The notes: generated by a model from the sequence alone, not told the origin. A stretch of DNA of 7,727 bases from an uncultured Prevotella sp. (GCA_946625715.1 CAMOTK010000093.1:1-7727); one strand, 5' to 3'; positions 1-6,382 are shown, counted from the stretch's first letter. A program made the numbers and translations.

Positions 1-19
1 GGATTGGACGCCCATTTTT

Positions 20-70
20 GAGGGCTTTTGCAAGCCGCTAACTATCAGGCGGTTGCAAAAGCGTACCCTC
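20..70. repeat. Long imperfect hairpin after the cbiK-like gene; possible terminator or palindromic repeat
   Basis: Arm 20-38 pairs with arm 49-70 around a 10-nt loop (TAACTATCAG). CCGC (35-38) pairs with GCGG (49-52), then CTTTTGCAA (25-33) with TTGCAAAAG (53-61), and GAGGG (20-24) with CCCTC (66-70) across a 3-4 nt bulge. It starts 3 nt beyond the chelatase stop codon, so it probably marks the end of that operon. Read in the operon's direction it is followed by AAAAATGGG, not by a T run. Read on the plus strand it is followed by ATTTTATTTC, which suits a terminator for a gene converging from the left. It could equally be a dispersed palindromic repeat or a recombination site; the sequence alone does not decide. 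Confidence 0.6.
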
Positions 71-73
71 ATT

Positions 74-910
74 TTATTTCATGGCGCTCTCGATGTGCTC
101 CATGTAGATGGCTTGTATCTCGGGAATCTCGCCAAGACCTTCCAGCACGACGTCGACGGTGAAGCCGGCTTGCTCCAACTGCTGGCGCCAACGGCGGTCG
201 ATGTCGTTGGTGGCATGGCCGCCGGCAATGAAGAGCAGGGGCACGAGCTTTACGCGGCGGGCACCGGCCTCGCGCAGCTGTGCGAGAAGGGTGTCGTAGG
301 TGGGATAGCCCTCGATGGTGGCCACGTGGTGGTTGCGGTGGCCGGCGGCGTGCAGCATGTAGTCGAGCTGGCTGTAGAGCGCGGTGGCGGGGCCTGCCGT
401 GCCGTGGCCCACGAACACGACGTGCTGCAGACTGTCGGCCGAGGCCGGATGGCGCTTCACCAGGATGTTGCAGACGCGCTGGGCGTCGTCGACGCTGTAG
501 AGCAGGGGATGGCCCACGCCGATGCTGCTGAAGTCGGCTGCGAGCTGGTCGGCCACGCCGCGAATCTGCTGCTGCTCGGTGCCCTCGATGACGTTGCTCG
601 ACTGCACCACTACATGGCGGTAGCCCTCGCGTTGCAGCTGGCGCAGGGTTTCGTAGAGCGTGGCTTTCTCAACGCCCTTGGCTTTGAGCCGTTTCATAAT
701 CATGCGCGAGGTCCAGGCTTCGCGCATGTCCATTTGCGGAAAGCGCTGGCGGGCCAGGTCGTTCAGCCTGTCGATGGTCTTCTGGCGCGGTGCGTCGTAG
801 GTGGTGCCGTAGTGCACCATGACGAGGGCCGTCTTCTCAGAACGCACAGCATCCTGTGCATGGAGGCCCACACACAGGATGCTGAGGAGTGATAATAAGA
901 GGTTTCGCAT
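74..910 (-). CDS. cbiK: CbiK-family sirohydrochlorin cobaltochelatase with signal peptide (exported)
   Basis: This 278-residue protein matches the anaerobic-pathway cobaltochelatase CbiK, which inserts Co2+ into sirohydrochlorin. Visible family features are the N-terminal strand TALVMVHYGTT (27-37), VVQSSNVIEG (101-110), FVGHGTAGPAT (166-176), TIEGYPTYD (198-206) and LFIAGGHATNDI (226-237). His169, Glu200 and His232 match in motif and near-identical spacing the metal-binding His-Glu-His set of characterised CbiK enzymes. Residues 1-19 are a short basic end plus a hydrophobic run ending LHAQ, so I infer a type I signal peptide and a periplasmic enzyme, as in the periplasmic CbiK of Desulfovibrio. 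The start lies 6 nt after the DUF4374 stop, and GAGGA inside the end of that gene sits 10 nt upstream, suggesting coupled translation. It is the last gene of the riboswitch-led operon. The physiological substrate outside the cytoplasm is unknown; metal removal or another tetrapyrrole is possible. Confidence 0.88.
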   Translation of the reverse strand: MRNLLLSLLSILCVGLHAQDAVRSEKTALVMVHYGTTYDAPRQKTIDRLNDLARQRFPQMDMREAWTSRMIMKRLKAKGVEKATLYETLRQLQREGYRHVVVQSSNVIEGTEQQQIRGVADQLAADFSSIGVGHPLLYSVDDAQRVCNILVKRHPASADSLQHVVFVGHGTAGPATALYSQLDYMLHAAGHRNHHVATIEGYPTYDTLLAQLREAGARRVKLVPLLFIAGGHATNDIDRRWRQQLEQAGFTVDVVLEGLGEIPEIQAIYMEHIESAMK

Positions 911-916
911 ACTTTC

Positions 917-2233
917 TTAGTCCTCGATGATACGGATTTGCTCGAAGAAGAAGCCTTCGGCCACGTCGGAAGCGTGGAGCACCTCGCCCGTCTTCACGTC
1001 GTAGGAGTAGATGGCGGGAGCGGCATCCTTGGTGTTCACACCGAAGTAGACCTTGCCTTCTTTCTTGGCAAAGGCCGAGCGCTGTGCGAAGCGGCCGCTG
1101 CTGTAGTCGATGTCCTTGCCGCCGAACTGCATGCGCTGGCGCGTCTTGGCATTGAGGTCAACGATAGAGTAGTAGTGGCTGTAGCTGTCGATGCTGTTCA
1201 TCACGGCCAGCTTGCCCTTGCTGTTGGTCTCGGTCAGGTTGTCGTTGCGCGAGTAGCAGAACACCTTGCCGTTGCCCAGATACTGCACTGTGAGCAGTTT
1301 GCCCTCGGAGTTGGGGAAGCCGTTGTAGCCTGCCTCGAAGTTGGTCTCGCCCTTCTTGATGCGCATCAGTGTGCCAATCTCGCGGTTCAGGCCGTCGACG
1401 TCCTTATCGACGAAAGCAACCAGATAGAGGTTGTCCTGCTCGTCGAAGAAGGTGGTCTGCTGCAGCAGTTCGCCGTAGGCCGAGCCAGCCATTTCGCCCA
1501 CATGGTCGGTGTTCAGGTTGTCCTGCTCCACGGCCATTGTCTCGGCATTGATGACGGCTACGTGGAAGTGGCCTTCGTTGGTGGCCGTCCTGCCGCTGCC
1601 CTTCTTGTTGAAGTAGAAGTAGAACAGCTTGCCGTCGCTCTTACGATAGGCGGCGATGCCACTGGTGGTGAAGGTCTCCCAACCCTCGGCCACCTTCAGG
1701 TCGAGCGTGCCCTCGGAGAGGATGGTCATGTTGTCGGTGTTGAGCTTGGTCCAGAGAATGGCGTTCTTCTCGCCGTTGGCAGCCATGATGAGCAGGGTGT
1801 TGTCGTTGAGCCAAGCGTGGCAGTACTGGCGGGTGTTGTAGGTGTTCTGCTTGAACGGCTGAGCCTGCACCACCTGCATGCGGTTGTTGACAAACTGCAG
1901 CTTGACAAACTGCTTGGCGTCGACGGGCACCTGATAGTAGTACTTGCCCTTGACGATGGCTTCCATGGAGTAGTCGGCATTGATTTCGCAACCCTCGTTG
2001 GCAAAGCCGATGGGGTCGGCCACAACCAGACTGTTGAGGCTCTTCATGATGGTGGTCACGTCGCGACCCATGCCGCCCTGCTTGCCCACGGTGACGGTGA
2101 TGTCGAAGTGGTAGGGAGCAATCGTTTCTTTTTCGCCGCCGTCCTTGGTGTCGTCGTCGTTGGAGCAGGCGGTCATCGAGATGCTGAGCACTGCGGTCAG
2201 CATCAGGAATAGTAGTGAATTAAGTTTTTTCAT
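917..2233 (-). CDS. DUF4374 surface lipoprotein, partner of the TonB receptor
   Basis: A 438-residue protein that I place in the DUF4374 family of Bacteroidetes lipoproteins, which have no settled biochemical function. Residues 1-22 form a lipoprotein signal (MKK, hydrophobic core, SMTAC) with lipidation expected at Cys23. The next residues, SNDDD (24-28), are acidic and resemble the Bacteroidetes lipoprotein export signal that sends lipoproteins to the outer face of the outer membrane. The body has recurring strand-rich stretches such as NTLLIMAAN, GKLFYFYFN, DNLYLVAFVD and GKVYFGVNT, suggesting a beta-propeller-like fold; that is inference. It starts 17 nt after the TonB receptor stop behind an A-rich leader and ends 6 nt before the chelatase start, so all three are probably cotranscribed under cobalamin control. 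I infer a role in binding substrate at the receptor, comparable to the cobalamin-binding lipoprotein BtuG of Bacteroides, without claiming homology to it. Confidence 0.85.
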   Translation of the reverse strand: MKKLNSLLFLMLTAVLSISMTACSNDDDTKDGGEKETIAPYHFDITVTVGKQGGMGRDVTTIMKSLNSLVVADPIGFANEGCEINADYSMEAIVKGKYYYQVPVDAKQFVKLQFVNNRMQVVQAQPFKQNTYNTRQYCHAWLNDNTLLIMAANGEKNAILWTKLNTDNMTILSEGTLDLKVAEGWETFTTSGIAAYRKSDGKLFYFYFNKKGSGRTATNEGHFHVAVINAETMAVEQDNLNTDHVGEMAGSAYGELLQQTTFFDEQDNLYLVAFVDKDVDGLNREIGTLMRIKKGETNFEAGYNGFPNSEGKLLTVQYLGNGKVFCYSRNDNLTETNSKGKLAVMNSIDSYSHYYSIVDLNAKTRQRMQFGGKDIDYSSGRFAQRSAFAKKEGKVYFGVNTKDAAPAIYSYDVKTGEVLHASDVAEGFFFEQIRIIED

Positions 2234-2250
2234 TGCTTTTTGTTATTTGA

Positions 2251-4404
2251 TTAATTAATAAAGAGCCGGAATTTGGCAAACAGTGCCCTGCCGGGCTTCT
2301 GCAGCTTGTAGTTGTCGTAGATGGTGGCGTTGAGCACGTTCTGGCACTCCAGCGAGAGGTTGTAGCGGTCGCGGTGCCAGGAGTAGGTCAGGCTGGCGTC
2401 TACCTCGTGCTTCGTAGGTATGCGGGCCTTGGTGTCGCGGGCGCCGTAGCCTTCCCACGAGAGGAAGAACCAGTGCACCCACTGATAGGCAGCGCCAAGG
2501 CGCAGGCGGTCGCCGTTCTGGAAGAGGTCGGGCAGCGTGTACTGTGCTTCGGCCGTGGCGAAGAACCAAGGGCGGTTGGGCACATGGTTGTTGAACGTGA
2601 CCGAGGGTTTGCCGTCGCTCTTGTAGCGCTGCCGGTCGCGGGCGTCCTGCCAGCTCACGTTGCCCATCAGCTGCAGGCGTTGCTGATAGTCGTAGCGCAC
2701 CTCGGCCTCCAGGCCCTTGATGTGCACGGCAGGCACGTTGACGTACTGCATCATGCCTTCCTTTTCCGATATCTGCGGCTGTATGTACTTGTCTACAAAG
2801 CGCAGGAAGCCGTTGGCCTCGTAGCTCAGCGTGTGGTCGCCCCAGCGCAGGGTGCCGAAGAGTCCCAGGTTCACGTTGTTGCTCTGTTCGGGTTCCAGTG
2901 CCACGTTGGCATAGATGGTGGTGCCGTTGCCCAAGAGTTCGCGGGCCAATGGCAGGCGCACGCTGTGCTCGAAGCTGGCTTTCAGGGCCAGGGGCTCGCT
3001 GAGCACCAGTCGCGACCCCACGCCGTAGCCGAAGTGGTTCTTGGTCGACGAGCCCATCACGTCGCGCGAGTTGGTCACCGAGGGAATGTCGGTCTGCTCA
3101 ATGCTCAGGTGGTTGATGTAGTCCTTCAGGAAGAAAGTGTTGTGCAAGCGCTCGTCGAGCAGCGACTGCGTGTAGTTCAGTCCGACGATGTGCTTGGCCA
3201 GCGCGTCGTTGGAAGGTTCGAAAGTCTTGTCTACCTCGTCCCAGCGGTTGTTGCCTGTGCGACTGAGGGCGTAGCTCAGACTGAGCAGATGCTCGGCGGC
3301 CAGATGGTAGCTCAGGTCGGCACGCACGATGGTAAGCGGCCGCTTGAAGTGGCGGCGCGTACGGGCACGGCCCGTAATCTCGTTGCGCGAGGTCAGGATG
3401 TAGTCGCCGTTCCAGTCGTATTTGCGGTAGGCGGTGTCGGTGGTCAGGGCGTTGTCCCAGGTGTGAGAGAGATAGGCCTTCACGTCGAACCGGTCGCTGA
3501 GGAAGTGGCGCTTCTGGTAGGTGGCGGCCAGACTGGTGGCATTGCCGCTGCGCTCGGCCATGCCCACCACCTTGTTCTGCATCTGTCCGGTCTGAATGTC
3601 CTTGTGGGTGTGGTTGTAGGAAGCGGTCAGGAAGAAGTTGTCGGCCCACGAAGTGTGGCTCACGCCCACTTCCACCTGCGCCAAGATAGCGTTGTAGCCG
3701 TCGTGGAAGCGGCGCCGGTCTTGCGGCAGATATTTCCGCTCGGCCTCGTCCCACAGTTCCACGTCGCGCATCATATAGTCGTTTTTCGAGTAGTTGTAGC
3801 TCACGGTGGGACGAATAAACAGGCCGTTCTTCAGCACCAACTGGGCGTTGAAATCGGCCTTGTGGGTGTGGAACGAGCCCACGCCGTAGCTGGCATCGAG
3901 GTAGTTCTTCTGCTGTCCGGTGGCCGAGCGCGTCACGATGTTCACCGCGCCGCCTAAGGCATCGCTCGAAAGCCAGGTGGGCACCACACCCTTGTAAATC
4001 TCGACATGGTCGACGAGATTGAGGGGCAGGTTGCTCAGCGTGACGCCCGAGCCCTTTGTGTCGAGGGGAATACCGTCGATGAAGTAGCGCACGGAGTTGC
4101 CCGACATGCCGTTGATGCTCAGGTCGAAGTCGCTGCCCACGCCGCCCTGCTCGCGCACTTTTACGCCGGCCGTATGGTCGATGATGTTGCTGAGCGACTG
4201 CACCGAGTTGACCATCCGGCGCACGTCGATGGCATTCACCGTGAAAGCGCCCTCGCGCAGCCGTTGCGTCTTGCTCTTGCCCACAACGGTCACGCCGCCC
4301 AGGGCCACCGAATCCTTCATGTGGCCTTTGCGCTTTTGGGCTTGTGCGGGCAGGCTGCCCACCAATGCCATCAGCAGTAGCAGAGTGATGGTTCTCATTC
4401 TCAT
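2251..4404 (-). CDS. btuB: BtuB-like TonB-dependent outer-membrane receptor under cobalamin riboswitch control
   Basis: A 717-residue outer-membrane receptor driven by TonB. Residues 1-23 are a signal peptide (MRMRT, a Leu-rich core, LPAQAQ). A TonB-box-like stretch, DSVALGGVTVVGK (31-43), leads into the plug, with the typical signatures INGMSGNSVRYFIDGIPL and LGGAVNIVTR. The rest is a beta-barrel of alternating aromatic and polar strands ending in LFAKFRLFIN. There is no N-terminal carboxypeptidase-like extension of the SusC type. The frame stays open up to 4584, but that part is the riboswitch read as protein, so the start belongs at 4404, or at 4398 two codons later. The riboswitch argues for a corrinoid substrate such as cobalamin; a related tetrapyrrole or cobalt chelate remains possible. 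The genes after it are a surface lipoprotein and an exported chelatase. No btuFCD transporter genes lie in the window. Confidence 0.9.
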   Translation of the reverse strand: MRMRTITLLLLMALVGSLPAQAQKRKGHMKDSVALGGVTVVGKSKTQRLREGAFTVNAIDVRRMVNSVQSLSNIIDHTAGVKVREQGGVGSDFDLSINGMSGNSVRYFIDGIPLDTKGSGVTLSNLPLNLVDHVEIYKGVVPTWLSSDALGGAVNIVTRSATGQQKNYLDASYGVGSFHTHKADFNAQLVLKNGLFIRPTVSYNYSKNDYMMRDVELWDEAERKYLPQDRRRFHDGYNAILAQVEVGVSHTSWADNFFLTASYNHTHKDIQTGQMQNKVVGMAERSGNATSLAATYQKRHFLSDRFDVKAYLSHTWDNALTTDTAYRKYDWNGDYILTSRNEITGRARTRRHFKRPLTIVRADLSYHLAAEHLLSLSYALSRTGNNRWDEVDKTFEPSNDALAKHIVGLNYTQSLLDERLHNTFFLKDYINHLSIEQTDIPSVTNSRDVMGSSTKNHFGYGVGSRLVLSEPLALKASFEHSVRLPLARELLGNGTTIYANVALEPEQSNNVNLGLFGTLRWGDHTLSYEANGFLRFVDKYIQPQISEKEGMMQYVNVPAVHIKGLEAEVRYDYQQRLQLMGNVSWQDARDRQRYKSDGKPSVTFNNHVPNRPWFFATAEAQYTLPDLFQNGDRLRLGAAYQWVHWFFLSWEGYGARDTKARIPTKHEVDASLTYSWHRDRYNLSLECQNVLNATIYDNYKLQKPGRALFAKFRLFIN

Positions 4405-4456
4405 GTCGTTGAACGTTGGCACCAACAGGTTTTTTTCCCGAAACACACATGGCGCC
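4405..4456 (-). promoter_or_regulatory. Possible expression platform between riboswitch and btuB start
   Basis: In the RNA, GGCGCCA (4450-4456) can pair with UGGUGCC (4418-4424), seven pairs including one G-U. The second arm is also part of a competing small hairpin, GUUGGUGCCAAC (4415-4426). The first arm directly adjoins the 3' strand of the proposed P1 helix. The two pairings exclude each other, which is what a switch needs. No T run follows either hairpin, so control of translation seems more likely than termination. An A-rich run, GGGAAAAAAACC (4428-4439), lies in the loop, and no clear Shine-Dalgarno is seen before the ATG. This is inference from manual pairing. Confidence 0.35.
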
Positions 4457-4626
4457 GATGCTTCGATCTGGCAGGTTTCCTGACTTATCCCGACAAGCCT
4501 CGCCTTCCCGTCTGAAGCGACAGTGGCTTTTGGTGGCTTGTCATAATGGGATTCACAGTAGCGGGTACTGTTCAGGTTTTTCACCTGATTCCCTTTTTAT
4601 GCAGGGGCGTCGTCACCCCGTGCATC
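4457..4626 (-). ncRNA. Cobalamin riboswitch (B12 element)
   Basis: Read on the minus strand the region carries the conserved landmarks of the cobalamin aptamer in order: GGGAAUCAGGUGAAAA (from 4593), ACCCGCUACUGUGAAUCCC, the B12 box AGCCACUG (4521-4528), GGGAAGGCGAGG, and the terminal GUCAGGAAACCUGCC (4470-4484). The core spans 4470-4593. A closing helix of GAUGC (4622-4626) with GCAUC (4457-4461) and an extra hairpin of GGGG (4604-4607) with CCCC (4616-4619) set the outer limits given here, which are approximate. These elements bind adenosyl- or other cobalamins and switch off the downstream gene when the vitamin is plentiful. It lies between a strong promoter and the TonB receptor, so receptor, lipoprotein and chelatase should all be repressed by cobalamin. 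Confidence 0.96.
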
Positions 4627-4640
4627 ACCAAAATCGGGTG

Positions 4641-4672
4641 CAAAGTTACGCATTATTTTTCTTCTGTGCAAA
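4641..4672 (-). promoter_or_regulatory. Bacteroidetes-type promoter of the cobalamin operon
   Basis: On the minus strand, TTTG (4669-4672) is followed by a 20-nt AT-rich spacer and TAACTTTG (4641-4648). This matches the -33 TTTG and -7 TAnnTTTG elements known for the primary sigma factor of Bacteroides. Transcription should begin a few bases downstream, near 4634, so the whole riboswitch would be in the transcript. Confidence 0.85.
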
Positions 4673-4708
4673 CTTTGCTAATGGAAATGGTATCTAAATA
4701 AGCCAACG

Positions 4709-4751
4709 GGAAAACAGAAAGGGGACTGCCATCGTAGTTGATGGTGTCCCC
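4709..4751 (-). terminator. Intrinsic terminator of the sigma factor/DUF4252 cluster
   Basis: On the minus strand GGGGAC (4746-4751) and CCATC (4740-4744) pair with GATGG (4729-4733) and GTCCCC (4721-4726) around a 6-nt loop, with only a small internal asymmetry. The stem is followed by TTTCTGTTTTCC (4709-4720). It lies about 70 nt after the DUF4252 stop and ahead of the cobalamin promoter, so it separates the two operons. Between it and the DUF4252 stop (4752-4820) I see only a 12-nt palindrome, GTGAAGCTTCAC, at 4793-4804. Confidence 0.82.
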
Positions 4752-4820
4752 ATTTCTTCGCAGTTAGTATGTTATGAAAAATTTGAGAGAGGGTGAAGCT
4801 TCACAGCTTCGTTGATTGTT

Positions 4821-5309
4821 TTAAAATGATTTAATATTGTAGAGAAAGCATAGAAATTCTTCATCAATCGTGCCCGTGACATTGACCACGGTGAGCGTCT
4901 TGGTCCGCATGCTCTCGTGGAGCAGGATGAGCTCTACGGTGTCGCCGTGCCGGTTTTTGCGGCTGTAGATGACGCCCCGTTTCTGTGCGCTGTCGTAATC
5001 GTCTTGCTTGGCAAAGCGCTGCGGATTGCGCTTAAGCAGGCCTTCGGCCTTTTCAAAGTATTCGGCCGGAGCAGTGACTACGCGCATGCTCTTGAGCTTG
5101 GTGATGGCCTGCCGGATGTTGGCATCGTCGGGATTGTTCTCGGTTTTCTTCACAAGCTGCTCGAGCATCTTTGGACTCACGGTGATGCAGCTGACGGAAG
5201 TGTCGGCCTTGCACTGGTCCATGAACTTCGAGGCGAAGTCTTGGCTGCCTTTAGCCATGCAGGCAATCGTGGCGAGCCACAGTGTCAATAAGCAAAGAGC
5301 ACGTTTCAT
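4821..5309 (-). CDS. DUF4252 exported protein
   Basis: A 162-residue small exported protein that fits the DUF4252 family, whose function is unknown. Residues 1-19 are a signal peptide (MKRALCLLTLWLATIACMA). Cys17 sits in a weak lipobox (TIAC), so it may be a lipoprotein or may be cut after Ala19. Family-like stretches are FASKFMDQC (25-33), the ITVSPKMLEQL segment (42-52), and a C-terminal pattern of two strands and a turn, TLTVVNVTGTIDEEFL (138-153). The start at 5309 is chosen because it begins the signal peptide and lies 1 nt after the stop of the putative anti-sigma gene; longer upstream reading would only re-read that gene. DUF4252 genes commonly follow a sigma factor and a small membrane protein in Bacteroidetes, which suggests an envelope-related target or output of that sigma factor. 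No catalytic motif is visible. Confidence 0.83.
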   Translation of the reverse strand: MKRALCLLTLWLATIACMAKGSQDFASKFMDQCKADTSVSCITVSPKMLEQLVKKTENNPDDANIRQAITKLKSMRVVTAPAEYFEKAEGLLKRNPQRFAKQDDYDSAQKRGVIYSRKNRHGDTVELILLHESMRTKTLTVVNVTGTIDEEFLCFLYNIKSF

Positions 5310-5310
5310 C

Positions 5311-5835
5311 TTAGTTTCTGACGAGTGAGTCGGTATTGTTGCGCATGCCGGCAGAGAGCGTGTCGGCGCGCTGCGACTGGATAAGTCCTTCCGACATGAG
5401 CTGCAGCGCACCCTCTACCTGGTCGTAGGCCACGGTGGGGTCGTCGTAGGTGTCGGTATATTCGGAGTAGTTGATGTCGTCGTTCTGGTTGCGGGGGCTG
5501 AGCGAGAACTGCGCGGCGTTGCCAATGGTGAGCACGATGGCCACGATGGCGGCGGCACGGAAGAGCGGCATGAGGCGGCTGCCCAACTTGACCACGCGGG
5601 CCTTTTCCTGCTGAGGCTTCTCGCCCACGATGGCGAGCAGACGCTCGTCGAAGTCATCGCCCAGCGGTGCCGTCAGAGCCTCTTGCTGCTGGCAGACGAA
5701 GAGGTCGCGGTAGGGCATCAGGCTTTCGGGCACGTCTTCCTGCTGGAAAAACGCGCGAAGGATGGCCTCTTCCTGCAGTGTGGTCTCACACTGGAAGTAG
5801 CGCTCCAGAAGCTGTTCGATGTACTTATAGTCCAT
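5311..5835 (-). CDS. Putative anti-sigma factor, single-pass membrane protein
   Basis: A 174-residue protein with a helical, acidic N-terminal region (YIEQLLERYFQCETTLQEEA at 5-24, then LRAFFQQED) of the kind found in small Bacteroidetes proteins encoded beside ECF sigma factors. One hydrophobic segment, about residues 89-109 (MPLFRAAAIVAIVLTIGNAA), follows a basic stretch (KARVVKLGSR), so I infer the first 88 residues are cytoplasmic and the last 65 outside. No zinc-binding anti-sigma motif (HxxxCxxC) is visible. Its ATG lies inside the sigma gene, with an 11-nt overlap (ATGGACTATAA), which points to coupled translation. Binding and holding the sigma factor at the membrane is the natural role, but it rests on position and topology rather than on a recognised domain. 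Relatives have sometimes carried an unlikely pyruvate ferredoxin oxidoreductase label, which nothing here supports. Confidence 0.72.
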   Translation of the reverse strand: MDYKYIEQLLERYFQCETTLQEEAILRAFFQQEDVPESLMPYRDLFVCQQQEALTAPLGDDFDERLLAIVGEKPQQEKARVVKLGSRLMPLFRAAAIVAIVLTIGNAAQFSLSPRNQNDDINYSEYTDTYDDPTVAYDQVEGALQLMSEGLIQSQRADTLSAGMRNNTDSLVRN

Positions 5836-6340
5836 AATTCTCTGTTTTTATGAATCGCTGCCTGATGGTTTGTCGGGCGCGAAAGATGTTCACTTTTACT
5901 TGTTCTTCGCTGATGCTGAGCACCTGTGCGATGTCTTTGTAGCTTTTGCCCTCGATGTCGCGTAGTTGCATGCAGCTGCGTTGCTTCTCGGGCAGTTGGG
6001 CGATGAGCCTGCGCACCAGTTCTATTCTGTCGCGCTGCACCGCTCGTTCTTCGGGGTTGGCGCTTCGGTCGCTGGCCGGCGGGTCGTGTGTGTCGTCGAG
6101 TGCCTGTGCCTGGTTGTCCATGCGCTTCATCTTGTCGAGCGCCAGGTTGCGGCAGATGGTGAGACAGAAGGCTTCCAAGGAGTCGATTTCTGCCCAGCTC
6201 TCTCGCCGGTTCCACACTTTGATGAGGGTCTCTTGCACAACATCCTCTGCCTCCGCAGGATTGAGAGTGATGCGGAGGGCAAGCCTGTAGAGCTCGTTCT
6301 TGAGCGGCAGGATATCGTTGCGAAAGCTGACCTGTTTCAT
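5825..6340 (-). CDS. ECF-type RNA polymerase sigma factor (sigma-70 family)
   Basis: A 171-residue sigma factor with only regions 2 and 4, as in ECF sigmas. Region 2 covers about 17-80, with LYRLALRITLNPAEAEDVVQ (17-36), ETLIKVW (37-43) and AFCLTICRNLALDKMKR (57-73). Region 4 covers about 105-162, with IAQLPEKQRSCMQLRDIEG (113-131), SYKDIAQVL and the recognition helix SEEQVKVNIFRARQTIRQ (144-161). The linker (81-104) is short and polar, with no extra domain. It starts 60 nt after argB behind its own candidate promoter and overlaps the next gene by 11 nt. The downstream single-span protein is the likely regulator, releasing the sigma upon an envelope signal. The target genes probably include its own cluster; the inducing signal is unknown. 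Confidence 0.93.
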   Translation of the reverse strand: MKQVSFRNDILPLKNELYRLALRITLNPAEAEDVVQETLIKVWNRRESWAEIDSLEAFCLTICRNLALDKMKRMDNQAQALDDTHDPPASDRSANPEERAVQRDRIELVRRLIAQLPEKQRSCMQLRDIEGKSYKDIAQVLSISEEQVKVNIFRARQTIRQRFIKTENYGL

Positions 6341-6356
6341 CCTCTCTATATTGACA

Positions 6357-6382
6357 GACGACTGGGACGTGAGGAAAGTTAC
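6357..6382 (-). promoter_or_regulatory. Candidate ECF sigma promoter (autoregulation)
   Basis: On the minus strand GTAAC (6378-6382) is followed by 17 nt and CGTC (6357-6360). This is the general AAC / CGTC arrangement of ECF-dependent promoters, placed so that a transcript would begin about 10 nt before the sigma gene. An 8-nt direct repeat, TCGTCTGT, occurs at 6353-6360 shifted by one base (6354-6361) and at 6381-6388. TAACTTTC (6374-6381) also resembles a primary -7 element, but no TTTG stands at the right distance. The assignment is inference. Confidence 0.4.

Noticed and set aside
53..892. A 279-codon plus-strand open frame opposite the chelatase
   Set aside because: The minus strand encodes an intact CbiK protein with its metal-binding residues; the plus frame also begins inside the terminal hairpin.
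938..2212. A 424-codon plus-strand open frame opposite the DUF4374 gene
   Set aside because: It mirrors the minus-strand gene almost end to end, shows no domain, and has the same Val/His/Leu-rich shadow composition.
2374..3957. A 527-codon open frame on the plus strand opposite the TonB receptor
   Set aside because: The minus-strand receptor has a complete, recognisable protein. The plus frame has no recognisable domain and a composition rich in Val, Ala, His and Gln, typical of the complement of high-GC codons.
3098..4450. A 450-codon minus-strand open frame overlapping the TonB receptor in another frame
   Set aside because: It is rich in Arg, Gln, His and Pro, without domains, and overlaps a clear receptor sequence; it is an alternative-frame shadow.
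4793..4804. 12-nt palindrome GTGAAGCTTCAC downstream of the DUF4252 gene
   Set aside because: It is short, has no matching copy nearby and no obvious promoter to control; chance is a sufficient explanation.
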